Part shown: piece by piece, positions 35,880 to 47,348 of the stretch | How positions within the stretch are numbered: position 1 is the first letter of the stretch | Layout: each line of letters starts with the position of its first letter | Assembly (NCBI GenBank): GCA_025602915.1 | Contig: JAHLJZ010000008.1 | Coordinates: 434,001-498,000 of the forward strand | Origin: Paraphysoderma sedebokerense | Taxonomy: Eukaryota; Blastocladiomycota; Physodermatomycetes; Physodermatales; Physodermataceae | DNA length: 64,000 nt | Direction: 5' to 3' | Position numbers and translations under genes: made by a program | Notes under the pieces: model-generated | The model's input: only the letters and a program-made list of their open reading frames with translations | Told to the model about the DNA's origin: nothing | Databases searched by the model: none

Positions 35880-38074
35880 CTTGCAGGTTTCGAGGGAGGC
35901 TGAGAACCAAAAAATAGGAAGTCTTGGTTGGATTTTCGGTAACTAGTATAGCTTCTTTCTTAACGGCTCTTGAGCGACATTTTTATAAGCATCAACTCAT
36001 CTCCTCAGTTTCGTGTTACTGAATAAAATTCGCGGATATGTTTTCTTGCGAACACGCGGCTGTTTCGGAACAAAGACAACCCTTGAAATTTTTGTTTCGA
36101 GCTCTATTGACGATCTGTACATTTCCAGCTTTAATGAGGAATCTGAATGCTGTGATAGGACAAGTGCTCCTCAGTTTGCGGAGTGCTTTTAACTCAAGAC
36201 CTCCGTTGTACCATAATATGGAGGACCCCTTGTATCATTTTTGCATGACGAATTAAGGACATGGGAGATGTTGAACAGAGATTTCAGTTTCTAAGGGATT
36301 GTTTCAACAGTAAAGCTCTAAGCATAGCCGGAATTACATCGGTTCTTGATATGTTTAAGCTTTCAATTCGGGCATTATCGAAGAATTGCTGGCTCGCCCA
36401 GGTGGCTGAATTCGGCTGTACTTGTACTATGTGAACTTTAATTCAACTTTTACCAGCCTTGGGCATTTTGATACCATTCAACTATTAACATTCTATTTTA
36501 TTGATTCTTTCACTAGCGTCGCCAAAAATTGGCTTTACGAAGATTATTGCATATCTGAATTTCTTTATCCCATAGTTATACCTTCTTGTACAAAGTCCAA
36601 GCAGCATCGCGGAAGGGTAGACGACGATCAGTTTTCTATTCTGAATATCAGTCAAAATAGATTCGGACTTTCGATTGACTTTCATCAGCGCCGGTGGAGA
36701 CATAGATTCGGTTTAAATCCGTTCTTCAAAAGCGATGACAAAAATGACGTTTCTTTGCACAAAGAGTGCCCACATCGACTGCCGCCCGACATTCGAAAAC
36801 TCTGTAATTCTGGGCTTTTGACATTACAGACTAACACGAATGCTCACATCATCTTTATGATTTTCAGTTTATGTCAGATCGAAAATATTTATCTCATCGG
36901 CTTATTCATAGGAAGCAATACGGCTTGGAAATTGCGAATTCTGTCCACCATCAATGAACCGAATGTACTTGCCTTCCCGACCGATGTTTCCATCTTAAAT
37001 CTCTCAACAGGCATTTCCCTCAGAAGTTGTACCTTAGAAAAATGTAAATACATTCAGCAGGACGATTTTTGATGTTATCACTCAAAATGACATATATCAC
37101 AGATGCGTTTGAATTCACGTTGTAAGCGGTATCATTGCGTGCCGGCTCATGAGTTAGTAGTCCGAATGTAAGGCCCCATTTTATATGGAAATTATTCTCA
37201 CCAAATCCTCTTGCAAGGCTTATACTTACCGCTTGACCTTATTCTAGGAAATGATGGTAACGGCCGAGGAAATAGCGAACTTTTATCAATCTTTTTAGCC
37301 CAGAAAGCCGACGAGAATTATTAAACTTAAAGTTACTTTATGCGGAGGAATATTAGAGTCAAGTTGAGTCAAGTCATTCACTTTCGCTGATCCGTCGCAT
37401 CAAATTTAATTGCCACCACGTCTTATTCGTCGTACCGAGTTTCATCATTGCCACACCTCGTAAGTCTTAAATCGATGCTCGTGGAGCGTGGATCCACTTC
37501 AACCTCATCGAATCATGACGATCAAGAACCCAAGTGTTGTGGCAAAATCAATAAGCTTTAAACTTATGCTAAAATGACTGCTCGAGCTTTTTTGGCGATC
37601 ATTCAGCAAGTTGAGTTTGAGAGGTTGCATTCCCGCCGACTGTTTATTCTTTTATTTTCCATCCTACAGTATCCCCGATGTTCGTAGATTTTGTTGGGCT
37701 GGATTGTGCATCTAGTTTTCTCATACCATGACAGGAATCACCTATATCGGTTCGCTTCTAACGCAACCCGTACAGTATTCGCGTTTAGCTATGAAGTGGC
37801 AACCGTTCGCCACAATGATTGTATCCGTTTAAGGCTATTTTAAGTTTAATCGTTCTTGGTGCCAAACTTTGGACAAAGTTGTCGAAATGTTTCAGTTAGC
37901 ATGAGTAATCAGATACTAAAATAATAGTTAATGTATTGAACAAAGGAACAAAAATAAAATTCTTCTGTAATGTACTCGTCAAAATATTTTCTATTTTTCA
38001 CTTATTATAACCAACATTAAGCATTCATAACATATACTTAGTAATACATAATCCACTTATTTACAGTATCAAAG
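35880..38074. other. Gene-poor stretch with one unassigned plus-strand frame
   Basis: No recognisable gene. An open frame at 36422-37072 (216 codons, first codon ATG) is longer than most chance frames here. Its product has a hydrophobic stretch (IIFMIFSLCQIENIYLIGLF) and several Cys but no family motif; the bases downstream to 38060 are AT-rich and without frames. It could be an orphan gene, a decayed element or chance. Confidence 0.3.
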
Positions 38075-40388
38075 CTACCCGTAATCTTTCCGTTTTTTCG
38101 GATCCATGTTTCTGTGCGATGGGGGGTACGTTGAAGTTCGCTGGAGGGAGGAACCAGGACCGGAAGAAGAGGATGGGTCTTGATTAGGATGAGGATGTGA
38201 GTTGCGTGTTATTGTGCTCGTGTGGTATGAGTTGGTTAGAGATAGATGGGGAGGGGTATCGGGGATATAACCCACTGGATTTGATGATAGATGTGGCGAT
38301 GGTGTGGATGTAGTCGCGGGATGGAGCAAAAATTGGGGGAATCCTTGTCGTCGGTCAGGCTGTGGCTGATGTGAATGGTACCTTGATGTTGGAACTTGGT
38401 GTTCAGGGGCTATTATCGTGGGGGCGTAGGGGCGAGATACCGTACCGTAGGTGGGAATGTGGTTGTGATGATTCGGTATCACTGGAGCGTGATGTAGTGA
38501 TGGATGGTATGGATAACTCGGGTGGTTTGAGATTGGTGGTGGTTCGGGCGCTCCGTCCAGACGCGCATTAAAAGTGGAATAGGGAGGCAACGATGAGTAA
38601 GTTGAACCCGTTGAAGATTCTGCTGTGGAGGCGACCACCCCACTAGAAGTGGAAATAGATGAACTAGATGAGACGTCATCTGAAAAGACTGAAGCCGTCG
38701 TTGAGGCTGCTCGGTTTTGCGCTCTAGTGGGTCTAGATTCCGCGGATTCGACAACCTCACCAACACCGCTATTTCGCGCGGCCTTCTTCCGCTTTTGCAT
38801 CTTGGCATATTGAAGACCACAAGCCTAGAATCACAACAATTAGCATACGAATTGGTTCGTACCAAGGGAATCAGCATTTCCTTACATTGCAAAGAGTTCC
38901 TTTCCCTATATCACAATTGCAAAATCATTAGCAAATAGTAACACATTTCCCGAAACGAATGCAACATAATAACTCACCATCCGGTCCCCTCCTCCATTCT
39001 GGTTTCCGAGAAACAACAATTCGAATGATTAGTCTCGGAAAAGCGAACCTAAAAACAAAATGTGCTTACCGGGTGTCTGGTAAACGGTAACAAAGTGAAT
39101 ATTAAATGCTCATATATTCGTCAGATCTATTATACGGAAAATATAGTTACCTCTGTGGCACCACATATATGACATTTACCCGTCACGGCTTTTGACGTTG
39201 CTTTTTTAGTCTGTGTTGTTTTTTAGTACAGACATTCAGAGCAAAAGTATAGTGGTCCGATTCAGAGTGAATAGACAAGAAACCACAAATAATCAGGAGC
39301 ATTTTTCATTGAAACAAAATAGGTGTTCAGTTTGCAGTTTCAATTATATTTCGTACATGGGTACGATTGCATTCGGGAAAAGGAATTTTTCGTGGAAATG
39401 AAACGAAAATGATGTATACAAAGATATTCTCACTTACCGTCTTTTTATTAGAACTCAAAAAATTCGATGCTCCGAGGTACCTTCGTCGACGAATTTCTTC
39501 AATCTCGTTGACACCTCCCGCGTCGGTCTACAGAAATGATTCTGTTAGTCCCATCTACTTTGCTAATGTGGTTTCTACTGAGCGCTTAAAAACTGACGAG
39601 AGAATTCGACACTTACAGTGGGTATACAATTATTCTTCAAATTCACGATACTCTGCAGCAGATCGTACCCTTTCATCGTCAAGTCCATGACCAACTGTTC
39701 CGTTGAATTATCGACGATGAACATATTTTTGGAATCTGACGGACCGGACTTTGACGATGAACTTTGATTTTGTAGCTGTGATTTACATTGTGCTGCCATC
39801 GATGACACTGTTGAAGCGGTAGACATGATCTATAGAAAAGGATCAGGCGGTAGTGTTAGCTCGCGAGAATTCAAGGGTTACTCGACAAATTTATTAAAAC
39901 AGATTTCAATACATCTTTGGAGAGACGCTCATTTGAAAACTTGTAAACGAATTTGATAAATGACAAGACAATCGCTCGTAATGGGAGAACAGAAATTTAA
40001 TTTCGAACACGGAACACATACCCCCTCTAGAATTTTAAATACGGAGGGCTGTTCTGTGTCTATTGCGCCGTCGATGCCGTCGTTCGGTATGCCCTTGTTG
40101 GTGGTGGTGCGGCCCTGGTGGGGAAATTTGAGTTAATTAATTTGAGTTAATTTTAGGTTATTCGGTGTGCAGCAGGAGTAACAGAATTTAAATCGTGATG
40201 TTCACGAATCCTGCGCAAACGGCCGTAAACGATCAAAACAATTGAAGCGGAAAACTCGGGAAAAAACATACATCGGGAATCTCGTCGTCGTCCCTGTCGC
40301 TGAGTTTGTCCGACGACTGTCGGTTTCTCTCGCTCTTGGATACATTTTTGCCACGACCACGACCAGTGCCAGACCTCGAGTCGGCCAT
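38075..40388 (-). CDS. GATA-type zinc-finger transcription factor, nine exons including a 7-nt microexon
   Basis: GATA factors bind (A/T)GATA(A/G) and in fungi control nitrogen use, light response, iron uptake or development. Exons on the minus strand: 40272-40388, 40022-40114, 39617-39829, 39438-39527, 39151-39210, 39070-39076, 38978-38998, 38886-38905, 38075-38824; they sum to 1371 nt, 456 residues, in one frame. The finger reads [32 protein letters not shown] across five exons, with all four Cys (CxxC-x17-18-CxxC) and the expected WRRGP. The N-terminus is Arg/Ser/Gly-rich and acidic, then FKILEG; a Gln/Ser-rich part and a possible helix (LVMDLTMKGYDLLQSIVNL) precede the finger. The long last exon is Ser/Thr/Pro/His-rich. 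There is a single finger with a basic stretch (KMQKRKK) after it. Subfamily (WC-2-like or other) cannot be decided; no PAS domain is visible. Confidence 0.9.
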
Positions 40389-43300
40389 GAAATTGTGTGG
40401 TTCCCGACCGAAAAACGAGCTGGGGGAGCGGAGCGAGAATTGGGAAGTTGGGATCAATCGAACAGTGGCACCGATGAAAAGATGTATGCCTGGAACTGTC
40501 TTTACCTGAAAGAGGGGTCAAAAGCATACCCTGTGGCAAATATGTAATGTAAACAAAATCGAGATCAGGCGAGATCAAATGTGGCAAAATTAGAGAAGGT
40601 GACCCTGCGCTCGCACCCCTCTTAAAAACGCTTTGGCACTCCGAACCCATCGGAATATCCATGGAAACCGAGACGATTGGCGCTCGACAACACCACGTTG
40701 GGCACAATAATAAGGCTCATATTTTCATTATGTGGATATTCGCAACACCCGTCTCTCATGTGGATGGACCCCCATCCTTCACTCCTGTCGTCGGCGACTA
40801 GGACGCACTCGTTGCCACGACCCACCCCGATCCGGCATGGGGCAATCCATCAAGAAAATCAGCGACACCCGCTTTTCCGTTGTTTCTCGCACAATCGCCA
40901 AGGGTCTACTTGCAATAAGCGCATTCTTTCGGAGTTTCCGAATCCTGGCATACATTCGCCCGTGGGGGTACCTTGTCGGCTTCCAGATTCATAACTGCAT
41001 TTCCTGCCATCAATACTAATATTCGCCCAAATATCAGAAAATTAAATCAGTTTACTGCTGTTTTGCGGTGGACCAGGAGGACCGGTATCGGACTGCACAA
41101 GTGCAAACTCTGCAGCTCACACTGACATGTGAAAGGCAATGAATAAAGTGTGTCACACCATTATTACTTCTTTAGAAGCCCTTAGTCCTTACTTGATACT
41201 TCATAGATGGATGGATTAGATTTATTTGATGTGTTTACATTTGTCCGACGGTTTCTTCTCGCTAGGACGGGCAATTTCATTTGTGGCACGATCCTCCTCC
41301 AATCTGGGAAAGCTCTCTGAATTGTGTGAAATACAAAATAACACAAACAACCAGGCATAATGAAGATTTTCAATTTTGAGAATCTGACCCATCTATGATC
41401 TCATCTACTCATTATCTATACAATCACTGTATGATCTGGTTTTTCCTTTTTTCTCCCATCCAGAATTATCAAAAAAGTCGCCACACTATTTGCCACATTC
41501 CGGTGGACGGTGGACGGGTCGGTGACAACTTCCTATCACTGATATCAACCAGCGCAAAACTTATCCATAAGCACTCCTAACCTCCTAACAACGGGTATTG
41601 TACTCTTCGGCTAATTGATGGTTACATGCCGTCTATAGAATCAGATGGGTAATATCTTACGTAAGCCAGCTCCAACTCCTCAAAATTGAATCTTCTATTC
41701 TACCAAACTTGATTTTAGCTTATCCCTCAGTGGCGAGAGGTCGCCTTTCTTTACAGGCGAGTTTCCTAAAAAAGAAACGGTTCATTGTGCTGCTAAATTA
41801 AATTTGATTTCAAACTGCCTGTATTCAATGCTGATGAAACGCAAGAGTGTGTCCCAGAAAAATTGGGAATAAGGAATAATCAAAATAATTCAAAGTGAAA
41901 CCATACGGCGCCGAAGTGTGTGTCGGTTATTTCTTGTTTTCTCTCTCTCTCCTGTTCGTTATTCTCGTTTTACTTGGTTTTCGGTTTAATTTTCTTTGAC
42001 ATGCTGACATGCGGTTCTTTCATTTCAGAATTTCTATTGATTGAATTGGCTTCACAAAATTCACAAAATAGGAGGAGTTGAAAAGAGTTACGAAGGATAG
42101 TTATGACGGAACTCTATCGACGCTTTTTTGTTGAAAACGCAACATAATTTCCAAATTCCAACACCGTGTGAAACTTTCCTTGCACTTTTTTTTCACTTTG
42201 TTTTTGTTTTTTGTTTTCTGTTTTGGCTTTTAACAAGGCACGAAAATTTAATATTGCATGAGTAATAGTATTGCATACCCATGGGCCATGATTTTCAGCC
42301 CCCACTTTACCAGCGTGTGTGTCGTTCGTGTGTCTAACACTGTCTGTGACTCTGTATACTATTCCTCATAATGATGTCAACTTTTTAAGGCACTGCCGCA
42401 CTTTGTAACCGATCAGTTAGTTTTTGGTGCATGACTAACAATTTGCCCATCCTCGGAATCCGAATGCGATGAGACTTATCTAAATGATCTAGATCACAGC
42501 TTCTGATCACTTGAGGCGCCGTTGCGAGGGCGGGGTTGTGAACTTGGAAACTTGCGAACTTGCGACACTCTTCCAAGTTATCAAACTGTTTCCAACCCCT
42601 GCGTAAGTATTCGTCATACAAGCGACTCATTTCATTTACGATTTTTGGGGTTTTACTCAAACTTATTCTCATCCCTTAATTAATCAATGCTCAGTGCTCA
42701 CACTTCAAATCCACGCATGTTCATGCCACGACGTTTCGACTCGGCGAATGCATCTCAAACCACTAGTGAGTCACTGAGTCAGAACTTTAAAAGTGCCCAA
42801 AGCTGGGGGTTGCGAATTGCGATCGGTATCGATCATTGCGTAGGTTTTAGTAAGAGTCATTAACATCGGCAATTCGGCATAACGTTAATTTGAGGGTATC
42901 GTTGCGATCCCTCGCCAGTCGCCATTCTTCGTCATTCTATTCATTCGATCACAGGATTCAGGAACTGTATCATCTGAATACCAGATATCGATCAGATCAC
43001 TCGCTGTATGCGTTGATCGCATGAATGATGTACGAAGACCCAAAGTAGTTCGAAATGCTAAACGACAAAATGGTAAAACTCCAACATTAATAGCGACAAT
43101 CATATAAATGAATCTATTAACTTCAACGTCACAGAAAGCCTACCGAATCAGCGATTCCATGGACAGAGTCGATGGCGATGAACAATGATTGAGTCGTGTG
43201 AGTAAGATTGAACGGATTGAGCATTAACAATAATAAGTGAATGTTGCTGAATCCAAAACGTGAATCGTTTTTAAGTGTTTTAAAAACTTGTTGCGAAATA

Positions 43301-45649
43301 CTACAGAATGCGATGGGTAGTTTTCTTATTAAAATCGTTGGGTGATTTAAAGTATTGATTAATATTCAGACCTAGAATTTTGCTATGTTACTAGTCAAAC
43401 ACAGTGGTCGCTCAATAAACCTCTGCCTGATTTTTCTTTGTCTGGATACATTCGTTCGGAGTAGTACGGTACAGACTGCAGGATAGAAGCTCGGCTGTTC
43501 TCATGATTGATTTTGGATTTAACCTATCATCCCGCTGCCACCGCGCAAGAACATTTCGGATAAAGATGTCGGACTTTTGTTCTACGAATTTACGCTTTCC
43601 TCATGGTTCAACAAGTTCTTTAAGACTCACATTATTACCTACAAATTTTGTAAAACTCGTCCTCGGCCAAACACCTTATTTGTTTCTAATATACTCCCTT
43701 GTCGGATTGTTGCTCTATACAAGAGGTTTTACAAAATGACATTTTTGTCATTGTCATTTTGTACGTTGTAAGTCATTTTTGTTCAAGGTAAACCGTTTTC
43801 TAGAGTTGAGTATGAATTCACCATGATAAATCAAGCAATCTGGGTTCTTGGTTCTGGTTTCACAGACTCGTGGATTCGAATTTCAAATTTGACTGCAAAT
43901 CCTGGTGGTTGTGTCGAGTGTATAGATGTATATTCATTACTTGCTTCGTAAGATTAAATTGATATATAAGTGCAGTTTTTATGGATGCAACAGCTAAATG
44001 TGGGCTCAATCAGTGCCTTCAATGTTGTGAAAGCTTCCTAATGGCTTCGTTCTTCGATATCTGGCCGCAGGCTCGCCAGTGAAATTTGTGTCCTCGGAAT
44101 TTCGGAATGATAATCTGTATGGTGTGGTGCAGGATGACGACTTCTGCTTTCACTAATGACCTCCATTTCTGTTGATAACCACTTCGTACTTTAGGTACAT
44201 CAGCACATAGAGGGAAGTGCCGAAATCCGCCAAATATTCAAATGATAACGCCCGTGGTATCCGATGATGCTCTGCTGGAAGTATCTGCACCTACCTTCTT
44301 TCTATGGGAGCAGCTGATTCGTAGTCTTCACCAACTGATCTAAGGATATTTAATGCACATTCCTACGTTCTTTTTTTAGTTTTTTTCCTCTTCCCGATGA
44401 GGATATTGACTATAGCGTGTCGATTCATGCTTGAGCGTTATTTCGGTTCAACATAACTCATCGTATGTCCCCAGACGCAATCGTCTCCTTTCAACAACGA
44501 ATTCAGAGACGCCCGGGTGATAGGTAAAATGTACCGCTAGCCAGTCTTAGTTTAGGACTCTTAACAACAACATGGTATCCGACTCAAACAGTGGTCTGGG
44601 AAAGAATGTTATCTGGGACAGGGCGATTTTGACAATTGAATTTCATGCCGCCGCTGATAATACAGATCAATGGTATAGTTCAATTCACAATCCTACCGTG
44701 CTTCATAGTGATCTGATCTTCCTCGATCCTTATTTTCATTTGATTTGATTACACGAAAAGGTACTGCGTTACAATAGATATAGATTCAGCATTTGTCTGC
44801 GATTACCCATGTTCTGACCCAGAAAGATTCTGCTTATAGAAAAAAGAGAAGACGGAACCCGCGAGCTGTGGCGCCCACGGCGGAGCGGATATCTCAAAGG
44901 AACTAAAACTAAATTGATCGAGACATCAGGCGACGCCAATACAGTTTTGAATTGTCTACTCTCTTCAAGTGTGGATATCGTATCTAAGTGTAGAATCTTG
45001 CTTATATTCTTCATTCGATTTCATGACGATTTCAAACCGGACTGCGCAACTGTTCAAATCGTTCGACGATTTATTTGATTGATTTTTATAAATTATACGA
45101 CTTTTCATTTTAAAGATGCTCTCTTATGTTGGCATACACCTCATCTTCTTTGACTCAAACATTTACAGGCTCATGCGATAATAAGCAGAGCTCAATGCCA
45201 AACTATTCCATGCATAGGAGTGTACTTGCCGATACAAGTGATTCGCATGGACAACTTTAACTCGCTTTTTCATGAGTTGGTTCCCAGAATAACATGGAGA
45301 TTTTGTTGAAGAATGGTCAAACCGAAGGTTATGATAGATACTCTACCAAAAACGTTGTATACAGAGAAATTCTTCAATTTCCTTAATAATGGCTAATGTA
45401 TTGATTATTTTCAACTCTAACATGTAAGAATATTACCTATTCAATAAACGTGCCCGTCTTCTTGTCGATAACAATTCAACATTCTGGTTCCCATGGCGCG
45501 GTCTCCCCTACTCTTCCATGGGAAATCTTCTACGTGTTTCGGACCAATAACTAATCGCCCGCTAGAGCTGGATATTACACCCCCCGTCCTGGTCATTTGA
45601 ACCATAAAGACTTCAGTGTCAAGAAACCAAACACCTCTCTACATCAACA
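40389..45649. other. Long gene-poor region with one small unassigned frame
   Basis: Over 5 kb without a recognisable gene. A minus-strand frame at 42385-42672 (ATG, 95 residues, rich in Arg, Leu and charged residues) is possible as a small gene but matches nothing I know. A plus-strand frame at 40837-41019 would start MGQSIKK, which looks like a myristoylation site, but it has no splice support. Otherwise the stretch is AT-rich, without visible tandem arrays, tRNA or rRNA. Confidence 0.4.
42385..42672 (-). CDS. Possible small hypothetical protein
   Basis: A single uninterrupted frame with ATG and TAA, 95 residues, basic overall, with pieces such as LYDEYLRRGWKQFDNLEECRKF that could form helices. 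No membrane segment, signal peptide or known motif is seen. It stands alone in a gene-poor stretch. It may be chance; I list it because its composition is more protein-like than the other frames around it. Confidence 0.22.
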   Translation of the reverse strand: MRISLSKTPKIVNEMSRLYDEYLRRGWKQFDNLEECRKFASFQVHNPALATAPQVIRSCDLDHLDKSHRIRIPRMGKLLVMHQKLTDRLQSAAVP

Positions 45650-46458
45650 ATGACCGCCGGATCTCAAGCAAATTCAATCCTCTTAACTGGTACAAACTCT
45701 CAATCAAGTATAATTCAGATGTGGATCTTCCATGCTTTGACTTTGCTGTTGTTTTAGCTATAAAGGGTATTCCGTCCCTTATTACTGGGGTTGGAACAGT
45801 TGCGGCCATTTGGAATCAAGCAACGACACAAAACAACATTCATCAGGTATGTTTCGAGAGGTAAGAGTTGGAAATTGATGCGTTTGCTGATACCGGCTTA
45901 TCAGGAAGCGATAAAGGACCGGGCATATCGACACAAGTTGAAAGCCCAAGAAAATCTATTCTCAGGACCCAGACACCGAGAATATTCGGATTGCATGGAA
46001 ATTATACACGGATTCATCAAACGACACGGTGGGTATACCAAGAATCCTGAAACAGGCAAATATCTGTTTGCCGAAGCCTTTGCAAGAATGGCGGAGGCAA
46101 GGTAATCTTTATTCCTACTTCTATGTACGTCCATAACATTATTTGATATCTGACATCTTTTTTCAGGGATAACACCAAGGTCAAACGAGAACCGGTGTAT
46201 GACGACTTTAAGGAGGTAAATAAATGTCGCAGCATAGCCAAGGACTTCTGGGGGGCGGTGTATATGCTTCGGAAGTCTGACGAAGTCAGCAGCTTTGAAT
46301 TGGAAGACAATGTAAAGCATGTTTTATGTGATCGCTATCAACCATTCAAAGAGGCGGTGCAACCGTTGGACGACGAGCTCAAGTTGGGGACGAACAACTT
46401 CATCTATACTATGGACGAAATGCTAGGGTGTAGCGAAGAACCTCTGCGTCCGTCGTAG
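45650..46458 (+). CDS. Hypothetical protein with one N-terminal hydrophobic segment
   Basis: I do not recognise this protein. Four exons (45650-45689, 45758-45846, 45905-46101, 46167-46458) sum to 618 nt, 205 residues; introns are 68, 58 and 65 nt with good GT-AG ends, which makes the gene credible. The N-terminus is short and polar, then GIPSLITGVGTVAAIW is a weakly hydrophobic, possibly membrane-bound or signal-anchor segment. The rest is soluble and charged, with EAIKDRAYRHKLKAQENLF, MEIIHGFIKRHGG, YLFAEAFARMAEAR, DFWGAVYMLRKSDE and a conserved-looking acidic end (IYTMDEMLG). It resembles the style of small fungal proteins with an N-terminal hydrophobic segment and helical body, but I give no function. 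It is upstream of the methyltransferase gene on the same strand. Confidence 0.65.
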
Positions 46459-46739
46459 TGTTGAAATATTTTCTCGACGTCTGTGTAAATACATTATGAA
46501 TAAAGGCTAGACTGTGTTCATTGTACAGTACAAATCTTGCAAACAGTGCAAATGATGCGCAAGGGATGAAATTGGATGGGCGAGGAACGGGGAATTGAAT
46601 GCTAGGCCAAGAGGGCGGGTGCCGTGTCTTGGGATGTGCCACTGGTTCCCAGGATTGTGGTCACGTGGATTAAGTCAAAATCACGTGAGATAAGCAGATC
46701 TTGTTTGTTTATGCAGGTTCCCACTGGCCAGCCTGGCTA

Positions 46740-47348
46740 TCCCACGCTCCCACGCCCATCGGAAAAAACATTTCCTTAAATACGCACTCCCTCTCTCCAC
46801 CACTCCATCCCTCTCTCAATCCCTCCCTCTCTCTCGCCATCACTCCCCCCCTCTCCCGGTCGCTGTCCTAGCTTCATCCTTTAGTTGTAAGTCTCCCTCT
46901 CAATGTCTCCAGTCAATTCCGCAGTGGGACGCGGGAACATCCCCCTCCCATCCTTGCGCTTCTTCCTCTTGGCGGACAGTTCTGCATCGTCAAGCAGATG
47001 CATCCTTCACACTCGATCCGCTTTGTATAGAGATCCTCTGCGATCCTTCCTCTTTTTGTTGGCGTTTGGCGTGCATGACTACGTGCGGCCCGCTGAACTT
47101 TGTTTGTTTGGGCCCCCGAGATCATCGGTTGCCAGCATAGTCCCTGCCATACTTTTTCTTATGATTCGAGACTTTAGAGCCATTCTATGATTTGGGGATT
47201 TGTTTTTCAACTTATTTCTGATTCCCTGCCTTCCAATTTTTTTTTGTTGTTGTTTTGTCCCTCTTGATCCCTCGTTGCCACGCCCGTTGTGTTCACTCGT
47301 CCATTAACCATGTCGCGTCTCACTTTTTACCGCTCACAGGAATCAACA
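46740..47348 (+). promoter_or_regulatory. Pyrimidine-rich promoter and probable leader intron of the C9-methyltransferase gene
   Basis: The stretch 46780-46860 is strongly CT-rich (repeats of CTCTCTC and CCCTC), as seen before start sites of highly expressed fungal genes. A donor GTAAGT at 46887 and an acceptor at 47337-47339 after a T-rich run would make a 453-nt intron in the 5' leader, placing the start codon at 47349. Evidence is sequence pattern only. Confidence 0.5.

Noticed and set aside
40837-41019. Plus-strand frame beginning MGQSIKK, resembling a myristoylated N-terminus
   Set aside because: Short, isolated, no consistent continuation by splicing and no known family.
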